From contig CANLNM010000003.1 of the NCBI GenBank assembly GCA_947492475.1, positions 186,001 to 250,000 on the forward strand: 64,000 nt of DNA. Direction: 5' to 3'. The notes beneath the pieces were generated by a model. The model was not told the DNA's origin. It searched no databases and was given only the letters and a program-made list of their open reading frames with translations. Of this stretch, positions 26,767 through 35,185 are shown piece by piece. The DNA comes from an uncultured Paracoccaceae bacterium (GTDB lineage: Bacteria; Pseudomonadota; Alphaproteobacteria; Rhodobacterales; Rhodobacteraceae). Both the position numbers and the translations under genes were made by a program. Within the stretch, counting starts at the first letter, position 1, and each line of letters starts with the position of its first letter.

Positions 26767-27339
26767 TTAGCGCAGGCAATAGATTTCAACGCGACGGTTC
26801 TGCTGCATACCTTCGGCTGTGCCGTTGGTTGCGCGCGGCTGGCGTTCGCCAAAACCTTTCACGTCGACGATGCGTGCACCCGTTTGGGATGCAACAGATG
26901 CCACCATATTGGCGCGGCGATCGGACAATGCCATGTTGTACTCATCCGAAGCACGTGAATCTGTGTGCCCGTAGATGATGTAACCAAACGCATTGGTTTG
27001 ATTAAAGAAATCCATCAGCCGGTTTTTGTTGGCATCCGAAATCCAGTGTTCATCCGTTACAAACAGCTGATCTGTTGGGATCACACCACAGATTTCGCTG
27101 CGTCGGCATACCGGGGATCCATCGCGGTTCCGGTGCGGGGTCATGAAACCCTCGGCGCCGTCATCCATCGCCCAATGTTCACAGCCATCTGGATCGATCC
27201 AGACAGTTGGTTCGTACCGCTCACCGTTTACAGTGCGCTGTTGGGCATTTGCCGCATCGCCCAGGACCGAAAGTCCCAGAACCGCTGCCATCAGGCCCCC
27301 CAGCGCGGTGCGTGCTGCATTATTAATCATGTTCGCCAC
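26767..27339 (-). CDS. OmpA-family protein with WxDPxGCxHW domain
   Basis: A 190-residue periplasmic or outer-membrane protein. After a signal peptide (about residues 1-33, ending near DAANA), the first domain holds VWIDPDGCEHWAMDDG, AEGFM and DGSPVC; the second half is an OmpA C-terminal peptidoglycan-binding domain with YGHTDSRASDEYN and ALSDRRANMV. There is no beta-barrel. GTG at 27339 is chosen for the AAGGA 5 bases upstream; ATG at 27330 or 27360 is possible. It is co-transcribed with the lipoprotein gene. It probably links the envelope to peptidoglycan. Confidence 0.82.
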   Translation of the reverse strand: MANMINNAARTALGGLMAAVLGLSVLGDAANAQQRTVNGERYEPTVWIDPDGCEHWAMDDGAEGFMTPHRNRDGSPVCRRSEICGVIPTDQLFVTDEHWISDANKNRLMDFFNQTNAFGYIIYGHTDSRASDEYNMALSDRRANMVASVASQTGARIVDVKGFGERQPRATNGTAEGMQQNRRVEIYCLR

Positions 27340-27532
27340 CGCTTTCCTTACAAATATCATCCCGTGCCAGCGACCAAACGCGCCAGCGATGCTATATCTT
27401 GCCAGTTTTAGACGAATTGTGCCAATTTAAAAGGGGTTTTGACCACATATTGTGGATCAATGGCGAACAATCCATAGTGATCTCCATGGATTGTTTCGCA
27501 GGTTAACGAAAATGAGCCATATTTTCGGGCCT

Positions 27533-28852
27533 TTATGTGGCGATCAATTGCCCGGCCAGAGAATTTGAGCTGCTGCTAACGATTCTTACCTTGGCGATTT
27601 TTCCGCGCAATTCAAGCGGCCCATCCACATGCACCGCGTGCAGATATTCGGATTTACCAACCATCTGCCCGGGCAAACGGCCTTCTTTTTCGAATAAAAC
27701 ATGCACATCGCGGCCAACCATCGCATCTTGTAGGTCGCGTTGTTGTTGCACGATCTGTTGCTGCAACCGCGCCAGACGTTCCGATGCCACATCCGGGTCC
27801 ACCATCAACGCTGTTTTCTCTGCGGCCGGCGTGCCCGGACGCGGAGAATATTTGAACGAAAACGCCGTGCCATAGGCCGCTTCGCGGGTGATCGCCAATG
27901 TGTCTTCGAAATCCTGATCGGTTTCGCCGGGAAAGCCGACGATGAAATCACCCGACAGGTGCAAATCAGGGCGCACCGCGCGAATGCGTTCGATCAGTCG
28001 CAGATATTCCTCAGCGGTGTGTTTGCGGTTCATCGCCTTCAGAATGCGGTCGCTGCCCGATTGCACCGGCAAATGCAGATACGGCATCAGTTTTTCGCAA
28101 TCCCCATGGGCGGCAATCAGGGCGTCATCCATGTCGTTGGGGTGGCTTGTCGTGAACCGGATCCTTTCCAGACCGTCGATTTTAGCCAGATCGCGGATCA
28201 TACCCGCCAACCCGTTTTCGTGCCCATTATAAGCGTTCACATTCTGGCCCAGCAGGGTGATTTCCGCGACGCCGACTTCTACCAGATTGCGCGCCTCGGT
28301 CATGATGCGATCCGCCGGGCGGCTGACTTCGGCGCCGCGCGTATAGGGCACCACACAGAAGGCGCAGAATTTATCGCAGCCTTCTTGTACGGTCAAAAAC
28401 GCCGTTGGGCCGCGCTTGGCCTTGGGGCGGGATTTCATCGCTTCGAACTTATCTTCCTCAGGAAAATCCGTATCCAGCGCCTTTTGGCCTTTACTCACGG
28501 CCTCTTCCATGGCGGGCAGGCGGTGATAGCTTTGCGGCCCCACAACCAGATCGACCATGGGCTGGCGTTTCATAATTTCTTCGCCCTCGGCCTGCGCAAC
28601 ACAGCCCGCAACCCCGATTTTCAGATCAGGATTGGCGGCCTTTAGACCTTTGTACCGTCCCAGTTCGGAATAAATCTTCTCAGCTGCTTTTTCGCGAATA
28701 TGGCAGGTATTGAGCAGGATCATATCCGCCTCATCCGGCGATTTGACCTCTTCGTAGCCCTTACCGCCCAGCGTTTCTGCCATACGTTCACTGTCATAGA
28801 CATTCATCTGACAGCCATAGGTTTTGATATAAAGCTTCTTTGGCGCGGACAT
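27533..28852 (-). CDS. miaB: tRNA-2-methylthio-N6-dimethylallyladenosine synthase MiaB
   Basis: A 439-residue radical SAM methylthiotransferase. The N-terminal domain has the three cluster-binding Cys (YGCQMN, NTCHIRE, AGCVAQ), the radical SAM motif is CDKFCAFC (CxxxCxxC), and a TRAM domain closes the protein (about residues 375-437). It adds the methylthio group to i6A37 in tRNAs reading UNN codons. A start at 28852 ([17 protein letters not shown]) is family-typical. It is divergent from the glycosyltransferase-like gene. Confidence 0.97.
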   Translation of the reverse strand: MSAPKKLYIKTYGCQMNVYDSERMAETLGGKGYEEVKSPDEADMILLNTCHIREKAAEKIYSELGRYKGLKAANPDLKIGVAGCVAQAEGEEIMKRQPMVDLVVGPQSYHRLPAMEEAVSKGQKALDTDFPEEDKFEAMKSRPKAKRGPTAFLTVQEGCDKFCAFCVVPYTRGAEVSRPADRIMTEARNLVEVGVAEITLLGQNVNAYNGHENGLAGMIRDLAKIDGLERIRFTTSHPNDMDDALIAAHGDCEKLMPYLHLPVQSGSDRILKAMNRKHTAEEYLRLIERIRAVRPDLHLSGDFIVGFPGETDQDFEDTLAITREAAYGTAFSFKYSPRPGTPAAEKTALMVDPDVASERLARLQQQIVQQQRDLQDAMVGRDVHVLFEKEGRLPGQMVGKSEYLHAVHVDGPLELRGKIAKVRIVSSSSNSLAGQLIAT

Positions 28853-28972
28853 GAGGATTCCTTGGGTTCACGGTCGATGGGTATCTAGCCCTTGCTTGGC
28901 TCTCTTGCAATGCACGCAGAATTAACCGACTTTGCGCCAAGCTGACGTGATGTGGCAAAGGGCAAGAACAAG

Positions 28973-29836
28973 ATGCGGTATAACAGTCTGAACACGTTCA
29001 AAATGCAGGGCAAATCCAGCGTGTCTAAGGGACCCGTCGGACTGATCCTGATTGAGGATGACGTTGAGATTGACAGCACCATCCGCCATCATTTGGAATG
29101 TGGCTTTGCCCAGATCATCGTGTTTTCCGCGCCCCGCCACACAATTGATCCCGCGTTAGAGGCCAAAGTGATCCGTGTCGACCATGATATGCTGGCCGAC
29201 AACGCCCTGACGGATGTCGTCAACACGGTCATCGACATGGCACCCAAGGTCTGGCTTTATTATTGTTACAACACCGAATACCTGTTTTTCCCGTTCTCAG
29301 AACATCGCACAGTCGGTGAAATGGTGGCCTTTAGCACCGAAGAGCGGCGTTTTTCGATTCTGACCTATGTTGTTGATCTTTATGCCGGAAATCTGGATGA
29401 AAATCCCAATGCGGTATCAATCCAAGACGCGTATTTGGACAAATCCGGCTATTATTCGCTGGCACGTATGGATTCACAAAACAACGCGTTGGACCGTCAG
29501 TTGGATTTCTTTGGCGGCCTGCGTTGGCGGTTCGAAGAGCATATTCCAAAACCGCGCCGCCGTATTGATCGGATCGCGCTGTTTCGCGCCCAAGACGGGT
29601 TGCGCCTGAACGAAGATCACACCTTTAACGAGCCGGAATACAACACCTATTCCTGCCCATGGCACCACAATTTAACGGTGGCCATTTGTTCGTTCCGCAC
29701 GGCCAAAGCGCTGAAACGTAACCCGGGCAGCACCTTTGAAATTCAATCCTTTCACTGGCACAATTCAGCGCCATTTTCCTGGCATTCCCAACAATTGCTG
29801 GATTTGGGTCTGATGGAACCGGGGCAATGGTTCTGA
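28973..29836 (+). CDS. Putative glycosyltransferase family 2 protein
   Basis: A 287-residue protein beginning MRYNSLNTFKMQGKSS. Features such as LILIEDDVEIDSTI near the start, KVIRVDHDM, a GYYSLARMDS stretch and a C-terminal WHHNLTVAICSFRTAK and HWHNSAPFSWHSQQL resemble the roseobacter proteins annotated as Glyco_tranf_2_4-type glycosyltransferases. A DxD candidate exists but is not diagnostic, and no signal or membrane segment is visible. GTG at 28952 is an alternative start. It stands alone between miaB (divergent) and the RayT-like gene (convergent). Confident as a gene, moderate as to family. Confidence 0.7.
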   Translation: MRYNSLNTFKMQGKSSVSKGPVGLILIEDDVEIDSTIRHHLECGFAQIIVFSAPRHTIDPALEAKVIRVDHDMLADNALTDVVNTVIDMAPKVWLYYCYNTEYLFFPFSEHRTVGEMVAFSTEERRFSILTYVVDLYAGNLDENPNAVSIQDAYLDKSGYYSLARMDSQNNALDRQLDFFGGLRWRFEEHIPKPRRRIDRIALFRAQDGLRLNEDHTFNEPEYNTYSCPWHHNLTVAICSFRTAKALKRNPGSTFEIQSFHWHNSAPFSWHSQQLLDLGLMEPGQWF

Positions 29837-29843
29837 TCCGCAA

Positions 29844-30425
29844 TTAATGCAGGTCTGCCGTGTCCAGAATCACCTCTGATACAGGTCTAAAGCCGGGTTT
29901 CAGATGATCCCTATCGGATCGCGCAGCGCGTTGGGCGGATTGGGATCGGTTTCGCCGATAAAGGGATGAAAACGGCCAGTCGCCTGCACGTTTTGCCAGC
30001 CCTGCGGAAATAGGCGCGGTGATGGCCAGATGGCGATGCAATGCCAAATCGCCTTCGTCCTGGATCAGATGTTCCCAAAATCTCCGCTGCCAGATCGCAT
30101 TTGCGCGCCCCCCGGATTGAGGCGTCACAGAATCAGGCAGGTTTCTGGAAAACGCAGATTTGATCAGCCGCCAGCGTTTGGCGTAATCCGCATCCTGATC
30201 CGGCAAATGCCAGATCATATGCATCCGATTTGGCAGGATCATCGCGGTATCAATCTCAAAGGCCCACCTTTTGCGGGCCAATGACACGGCTGACCGCAAT
30301 ATATCCACATGATCAACCAACAAAGTCGCATGTGGATCGCGCAGCCTGAGCGTAAAGAAATAGGTCCCCCCAGGGACCTTATGCCGGGATGGCATCTGGG
30401 ATGAGGTCGTGAGCGAGCGTGACAT
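29844..30425 (-). CDS. RayT-like (Y1 transposase family) protein, catalytic residues lost
   Basis: A 193-residue protein with the REP-associated tyrosine transposase layout: HKVPGGTYFFTLRL at the start, the ILPNRMHMIWHLPD region, RWRLIKSAFSR, WQRRFWEHLIQDEGD and DWPFSSLYRR. In active members the HUH motif reads NHxHxIW and a Tyr lies in the YIHxNPVKHG stretch; here the first His is Arg (NRMH) and that stretch reads HLAITAPISAG without Tyr. The frame is intact, so the protein may be kept for DNA binding. No complete REP palindromes are seen beside it. Confidence 0.78.
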   Translation of the reverse strand: MSRSLTTSSQMPSRHKVPGGTYFFTLRLRDPHATLLVDHVDILRSAVSLARKRWAFEIDTAMILPNRMHMIWHLPDQDADYAKRWRLIKSAFSRNLPDSVTPQSGGRANAIWQRRFWEHLIQDEGDLALHRHLAITAPISAGLAKRAGDWPFSSLYRRNRSQSAQRAARSDRDHLKPGFRPVSEVILDTADLH

Positions 30426-30485
30426 AAGCTCAGCTTGGGCAAACTTAGTAAACAGGGCATTAACGCCCCATAAACCTTTGTGTAT

Positions 30486-30902
30486 TCAGGTTTTTCTAAG
30501 CCGGATCACCACGTCAACCTTGGCGATTTCCATGCCATCAGGGGCATCTGGCAGCTGCGCGATCTTTAACTCGGCGGCCGGTGCATCGGTTAGACGTGCC
30601 TCGTCTTCCCAATAGAAATGCGGGTGATCGGACATGTTGGTGTCAAAATAGCTGCGCGACCCATCGACAACGATTTCACGCAGCAAACCGGCATCACAGA
30701 ACGCACGCAACGTGTTATAAACCGTTGCCAAAGATACCTTTTCTTCGGTTTCAGAGGCCGCATCATACAGGCTTTCGGCGGTGACGTGACGGTCATTTCC
30801 ATCCCCCACAAGCAACGCTGCAAGCGCCACACGCTGGCGCGTGGGACGAACACCGGCCTGATTAAGCCAAGCGCCTCCTCTGGTGGTTGCATCTGTGTTC
30901 AT
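30486..30902 (-). CDS. irr: Fur-family iron response regulator Irr
   Basis: A 138-residue Fur superfamily regulator: winged helix with RPTRQRVALAALL and SLATVYNTLRAFCDAGLL, then DTNMSDHPHFYWEDE, the metal or haem-sensing region. Lack of the C-terminal CxxC zinc site and the position next to fabA, a conserved alphaproteobacterial arrangement, point to Irr rather than Fur or Zur. The ATG at 30902 is preceded by AGGG; the 9-residue extension is less likely. It is divergent from fabA across 211 bases that should contain both promoters. Confidence 0.88.
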   Translation of the reverse strand: MNTDATTRGGAWLNQAGVRPTRQRVALAALLVGDGNDRHVTAESLYDAASETEEKVSLATVYNTLRAFCDAGLLREIVVDGSRSYFDTNMSDHPHFYWEDEARLTDAPAAELKIAQLPDAPDGMEIAKVDVVIRLRKT

Positions 30903-31113
30903 GGTCTGCCCTATAAAATGTCGCGCCACTTTACAGCGGTTTTGGGCCAGAATTCAAATGAATAGAAAATGACACGGTTTTGGGGTCACCAAGTCGGGCC
31001 AATTGCGCGGCAATTCTAAACAATCCTTACCCTTTATCCGCAATCGTGGCGCACTTGCCCTTGCAGCACCCCGAGTGATAGAGGGGATGAAGCAACCGAG
31101 ATAAAAGGACCCA

Positions 31114-31629
31114 ATGCCCATGGCCAACTTCCCAAGCAGTTTTGACCGCGACGACCTCTTGAAATGCGCCCGCGGCGAGCTTTTTGGCCCAGGCAATGCC
31201 CAGCTGCCAGAGCCGCCGATGTTGATGATGGATCGCATCACAGACATTTCCGAGGATGGCGGCGCACATGGCAAAGGCCATGTTCTGGCTGAGTTTGATA
31301 TCAAGCCGGACCTGTGGTTTTTCGACTGCCATTTTCCGGGAAATCCAATCATGCCCGGCTGTCTGGGACTGGATGGATTGTGGCAGCTGACCGGGTTTAA
31401 CCTGGGCTGGCGCGGCTGGACGGGACGCGGCTATGCCTTGGGTGTCGGAGAGATCAAGCTAAAGGCAATGGTACGCCCAGATGCGAAATTGCTGACCTAT
31501 AAAATCGACTTTACCAAAGCGGTGCAAACCCGTCGTCTGACCATGGGCGTGGCCGATGGCATCGTCGAGGTGGACGGCGAATTGGCCTATGAAGTCAAAG
31601 ACATGAAGGTCGCCCTGAGCGAAAGCTAA
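31114..31629 (+). CDS. fabA: 3-hydroxydecanoyl-ACP dehydratase/isomerase
   Basis: A 171-residue FabA with the hot-dog fold signature: catalytic His73 in [12 protein letters not shown] and Asp87 in [11 protein letters not shown]. It dehydrates 3-hydroxydecanoyl-ACP and isomerises the trans-2 product to cis-3, the branching step to unsaturated fatty acids. AAAGGA 4 bases before the ATG supports the start. In related genomes fabB and fabI usually follow directly; here phoX lies between. Confidence 0.97.
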   Translation: MPMANFPSSFDRDDLLKCARGELFGPGNAQLPEPPMLMMDRITDISEDGGAHGKGHVLAEFDIKPDLWFFDCHFPGNPIMPGCLGLDGLWQLTGFNLGWRGWTGRGYALGVGEIKLKAMVRPDAKLLTYKIDFTKAVQTRRLTMGVADGIVEVDGELAYEVKDMKVALSES

Positions 31630-31648
31630 GGGCGCAGACCACCCCAGA

Positions 31649-31666
31649 CTGTCGTAATACTTTCTT
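31649..31666 (+). promoter_or_regulatory. Candidate PHO box upstream of phoX
   Basis: CTGTCGT and CTTTCTT, two 7-base half-sites separated by 4 bases (AATA), resemble the PhoB consensus of CTGTCAT repeats with 11-base periodicity. The site lies about 125 bases before the phoX ATG. The second half-site is imperfect, so this is a candidate only. Confidence 0.4.
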
Positions 31667-31707
31667 AACTCCTTTGCAGAATCGTTACGAAGGATTGGCA
31701 AAACCGC

Positions 31708-31750
31708 CTGAGCAATTTCGGTTGCTCAGCACACCCGCCACAAAGGCGGG
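31708..31750 (+). promoter_or_regulatory. Two tandem hairpins in the phoX leader
   Basis: CTGAGCAA (31708-31715) pairs with TTGCTCAG (31722-31729) over a 6-base loop; CCCGCC (31734-31739) pairs with GGCGGG (31745-31750) over a 5-base loop. Neither is followed by a T tract, so they look like leader structures or binding sites rather than a fabA terminator. The phoX ribosome binding site (AAGGA) follows 25 bases later. Confidence 0.5.
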
Positions 31751-31789
31751 CCACCGTTAGCATTTGCCAGCTTTAAGGAAGTACCCCCC

Positions 31790-33673
31790 ATGTCTGACAA
31801 GACTTTGATCGATCTGTCCTGGGACGATTTCGACGAACATCGTGACCCACGTTCAAATAACAACCAGTTTGACGCCGTTGTAGAAAAAGCCATTTCCCGT
31901 CGCGGTTTTTTGGGCGGCGCATTGGCGTTTGGGTCAGGTGCAGCCGTGTTTGGCACAGGTCTGTTTTCAACCACAACATTGGCACAAGCGGCCGGTCATC
32001 AGAAATTCGCGTTTGAACCCGTAGATATCGCCACCGATTTTGATGTGCATGTGCCAGCGGGCTATGCCCATAACGTTCTGGTGCGCTGGGGCGATGCCCT
32101 GTGGTCCGAAGCCAACGGCGCCTATTCCGCAGAAACCGGTGTTTCCGTGGACATGTCAGACAAAGTCTTTGGCGAAAACACAGACGGCATGGAATTGTTC
32201 AACGTCGATGGCAAAGAAGTCATCACGGTGAACTCCGAATATGTGAACCCAAAGATCAACCTGCCCGACAGCTCTGAGGGTACGCCGCAAAACGCAGACG
32301 AAGTGAAACTGCTGAAAAACCTGCAAGGTGTGACCGTCATGGAAATCGCCCGTGGCGAAGCCGGTTATCAAGTGGTTGTCGACAGCCCGCTGAACCGCCG
32401 CATCACCCACGAAACCGAAATGGTGCTGGCAGGTCCTTTGGCCGGTCACGCACTGGTGCAAACCAATGCAGACCCCGATGGCATGACAGTCAAAGGCACC
32501 ATGAACAATTGCGGGTCCGGGCGCACCCTTTGGAACACGTATCTGACCTGCGAAGAAAACTTTAACGGCTATTTCGGCGCAACCGGCGAAGAGCCAACCG
32601 GCGAAGGTTACAGCCGCTATGGCATCGGTGGCGAAGGCCGCTATGCCTATGAAAAGTTCGACACGCGCTTTGATATTTCGGTTGAACCAAATGAGCCGCA
32701 CCGCCATGGTTTCATTACAGAAATCAACCCTGCGGACCCGACATCGACACCGATCAAACGCACCGCTTTGGGTCGTTTCAAACATGAAAACGCATCCATG
32801 GTTCACGCCAAAGACGGCCGTGTTGTGGTCTATATGGGCGATGACGAGCGTGGCGAATATCTGTACAAATTTGTGTCCAACGGCGTTTGGGAAATCGGTA
32901 CGGATGGGGGCGACTTGCTGAATGACGGCACGTTGTTTGCGGCCAAATTCAACGATGACATGACCGGTGAATGGCTGGCACTGACACCAGAAACCACAGG
33001 CATGGACGCCGCTGAAATCCTGTGTTTCACCCGCATGGCGGCCTCGGCTGTTGGGGCCACAACGATGGATCGGCCAGAATGGGTTGCCTCTAACCCGGTC
33101 AAAGTCGAAAGCTATTGCGCGCTGACCAACAACAAAAACCGCGGCGTAAAGCCAAATGCCGGGGGCGACGACACATCCGTGAACGCGCCAAACCCACGTG
33201 AAACCAACCATTACGGCCAGATCGTGCGTTGGACCCCTGCGGATGAAAACCACGCTGCGGATGTGTTCGGCTGGGATCTGTATGTGATGGCGGGCAACCC
33301 GACCGTTTACGACAATGAATATGCCGGGTCTGACAACATCAACGCGGGCAACATGTTCAATTCGCCCGATGGGATGGTGTTTGATTCAACCGGCATGTTG
33401 TGGATCCAAACGGACGGCAACTACAAAAACGAAGGCGACTTTGAGGGCATGGGCAACAACCAGATGCTGGTTGGCGATCCTGAAAGCGGTGAAATCATCC
33501 GCTTTATGACCGTGCCAAACGGTGCCGAAGTGACCGGCCTGTGCTGGAACCTGGACAAAACCGTCGCCTTTGTCGGCGTGCAGCATCCCGGTGGGTCCTG
33601 GCCTGATGGCAACGGCAAACCCCGGTCGTCTGTGGTTGCCGTGTGGCGCGAAGACGGCGCCGTGATCGGCTAA
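31790..33673 (+). CDS. phoX: PhoX-family alkaline phosphatase (DUF839), Tat-exported
   Basis: A 627-residue secreted phosphatase. A Tat signal lies at about residues 36-67 (SRRGFLGG, Arg37-Arg38, ending LAQAA). The body has the PhoX domain features: MNNCGSGRTLWNTYLTCEENFNGYFG, EPNEPHRHGFITEINP, GRFKHENA and DGMVFDSTGMLWIQTDG. PhoX enzymes use Fe and Ca to release phosphate from organic esters and are typical of marine bacteria. The unit has its own leader hairpins, a possible PHO box and its own terminator, yet lies between fabA and fabB. Confidence 0.93.
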   Translation: MSDKTLIDLSWDDFDEHRDPRSNNNQFDAVVEKAISRRGFLGGALAFGSGAAVFGTGLFSTTTLAQAAGHQKFAFEPVDIATDFDVHVPAGYAHNVLVRWGDALWSEANGAYSAETGVSVDMSDKVFGENTDGMELFNVDGKEVITVNSEYVNPKINLPDSSEGTPQNADEVKLLKNLQGVTVMEIARGEAGYQVVVDSPLNRRITHETEMVLAGPLAGHALVQTNADPDGMTVKGTMNNCGSGRTLWNTYLTCEENFNGYFGATGEEPTGEGYSRYGIGGEGRYAYEKFDTRFDISVEPNEPHRHGFITEINPADPTSTPIKRTALGRFKHENASMVHAKDGRVVVYMGDDERGEYLYKFVSNGVWEIGTDGGDLLNDGTLFAAKFNDDMTGEWLALTPETTGMDAAEILCFTRMAASAVGATTMDRPEWVASNPVKVESYCALTNNKNRGVKPNAGGDDTSVNAPNPRETNHYGQIVRWTPADENHAADVFGWDLYVMAGNPTVYDNEYAGSDNINAGNMFNSPDGMVFDSTGMLWIQTDGNYKNEGDFEGMGNNQMLVGDPESGEIIRFMTVPNGAEVTGLCWNLDKTVAFVGVQHPGGSWPDGNGKPRSSVVAVWREDGAVIG

Positions 33674-33688
33674 TCGGATCATCCGATT
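33672..33688. repeat. 17-base perfect dyad after phoX stop
   Basis: AATCGGAT, C, ATCCGATT form a near-perfect 8+1+8 palindrome directly at the phoX stop codon. A 1-base loop cannot fold as RNA, so a protein-binding site or the base of a longer structure is more likely. The half-sequence TTAATCGGATC occurs again about 75 bases downstream before fabB. Confidence 0.4.
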
Positions 33689-33696
33689 TATCTAGG

Positions 33697-33725
33697 GGGC
33701 ATCGGCGCAATCCGGTGCCCTTTTT
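33697..33725 (+). terminator. Rho-independent terminator of phoX
   Basis: GGGCATCGG (33697-33705) pairs with CCGGTGCCC (33712-33720), one T-G wobble, across a 6-base loop, followed by TTTTT. It makes phoX a separate transcription unit, so fabB needs its own promoter in the following 130 bases. Confidence 0.82.
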
Positions 33726-33856
33726 CTATTTGCGCCCATAAAGGTGGCGTTAATCGGATCGCATTGCAGGCAGATGTCACTGTGTCTCATACCTATCTGC
33801 TTGCTGTTGTGCCCTCGCCTGCCTTACACAGGCAGTTAACAAACAGAGGAGAGCGC

Positions 33857-35086
33857 ATGCGCCGCGTCGTCGTTACAGGTCTTGGCATTGTGTCCCCTAT
33901 CGGGAACAACGCCGCCGAAGTCACCGCCGCCCTGAAGGCTGGTAAATCAGGCATCGAAGCCTGCGCGCCCATGGTCGAACACGGGTTTCGCAGTCAGATT
34001 GCGGGTACGCTGAAAATTGACGTCGCCGAACATGTGGACAAACGCACATTGCGGTTCATGGGGCCGGGTGCGGCCTATGCGCATATCGCCATGCAACAGG
34101 CGATCGCGGATTCCGGTCTGGAAGAAAGCGATATTCAAAATCCGCGCACAGGTCTGGTGGCCGGGTCCGGTGGACCATCCACATCCGCAATGCTGGCCGC
34201 GCATCAAACCGTACTGGAAAAAGGCGCGCCAAAACGCATCGGGCCATTTGCTGTGCCCAAATGCATGTCGTCGACCATTTCCGCCAACCTGTCGACAGCC
34301 TTTAAAATCAAAGGCATCAACTATTCCATCACATCCGCCTGTTCCACATCCCTGCACTGTATCGGCAACGCGGCCGAACAGATCATGATGGGCAAACAGG
34401 ACGTGATGTTTGCCGGTGGCGGCGAAGAACTGGACTGGACCCTGTCCTGTCTGTTTGACGCTATGGGTGCGATGTCCAGCAAATATAACGACACGCCAGA
34501 ACGCGCCTCGCGGGCGTTTGACGCGGATCGCGACGGGTTCGTGATCGCGGGTGGCGGCGGTATTGTGGTCCTAGAAGATCTGGAACATGCCCAAGCACGC
34601 GGTGCAAAAATCTATGCCGAAGTCACAGGTTACGCCGCCACATCTGACGGCCATGATATGGTGGCCCCATCAGGCGAAGGCGGCGAACGCGCCATGCGTC
34701 TGGCGCTGCAGACCATCCCAGAGGGTCGCAAAGTCAGCTATATCAACGCCCATGGCACATCCACCCCCGTCGGGGATGTGGGCGAAGTCGAAGCGGTGCG
34801 CCGCGTATTTGGCGAAGGTCAGACCCCGCCGATCAGTTCGACCAAATCCATGACCGGCCACAGCCAAGGCGCCACTGGCGCCCAAGAAGCGATCTATTGT
34901 CTGCTGGCCTTGGAAAACGACTTTATCATTCCGTCGATCAATGTCGAAAATCTGGACCCCGCCCTGAACCCCGCTGAAATCGCCACCGATCTGGTGGAAA
35001 ATGCAGGTTTGGACACGGTCATGACCAATTCATTTGGGTTTGGCGGCACCAACGGGTCGATGTTATTGTCCAAATTCCGCGGCTAA
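33857..35086 (+). CDS. fabB: 3-oxoacyl-ACP synthase I (FabB)
   Basis: A 409-residue condensing enzyme with the Cys-His-His triad: Cys in [10 protein letters not shown], His in [11 protein letters not shown] and His in [20 protein letters not shown] near the end is also standard. FabB elongates the cis-unsaturated intermediate made by FabA. The ATG at 33857 ([14 protein letters not shown]) is preceded by AGGAGAG; the longer open frame upstream is leader. Separated from fabA by phoX and followed after 99 bases by fabI. Confidence 0.97.
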   Translation: MRRVVVTGLGIVSPIGNNAAEVTAALKAGKSGIEACAPMVEHGFRSQIAGTLKIDVAEHVDKRTLRFMGPGAAYAHIAMQQAIADSGLEESDIQNPRTGLVAGSGGPSTSAMLAAHQTVLEKGAPKRIGPFAVPKCMSSTISANLSTAFKIKGINYSITSACSTSLHCIGNAAEQIMMGKQDVMFAGGGEELDWTLSCLFDAMGAMSSKYNDTPERASRAFDADRDGFVIAGGGGIVVLEDLEHAQARGAKIYAEVTGYAATSDGHDMVAPSGEGGERAMRLALQTIPEGRKVSYINAHGTSTPVGDVGEVEAVRRVFGEGQTPPISSTKSMTGHSQGATGAQEAIYCLLALENDFIIPSINVENLDPALNPAEIATDLVENAGLDTVMTNSFGFGGTNGSMLLSKFRG

Positions 35087-35127
35087 TTGGTTTCAAAAAA
35101 CCTTTGAAATAAGTCTTAACACAGTTT

Positions 35128-35161
35128 AACGCCACGACATCCCCACGGGTTTCGTGGCGTT
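35128..35161 (+). promoter_or_regulatory. Large hairpin in the fabB-fabI gap
   Basis: AACGCCACGA (35128-35137) and TCGTGGCGTT (35152-35161) are a perfect 10-base inverted repeat; the 14-base loop contains a nested CCC-CAC-GGG. No T tract follows on the plus strand. The fabI ribosome binding site (CAGGAG) comes 13 bases later. It may be a weak terminator, processing site or leader structure. Confidence 0.6.
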
Positions 35162-35185
35162 ATGATTTAAAACAGGAGCATAACC

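Noticed and set aside
29844-30480. Active REP/BIME element with its transposase
   Set aside because: Only one weak hairpin (GGGC/GCCC at 30455-30468) lies nearby and the transposase lacks catalytic residues.
32156-33253. 365-residue open frame antisense to phoX
   Set aside because: Same reason: a shadow of the phoX frame with no independent start signal or motif.
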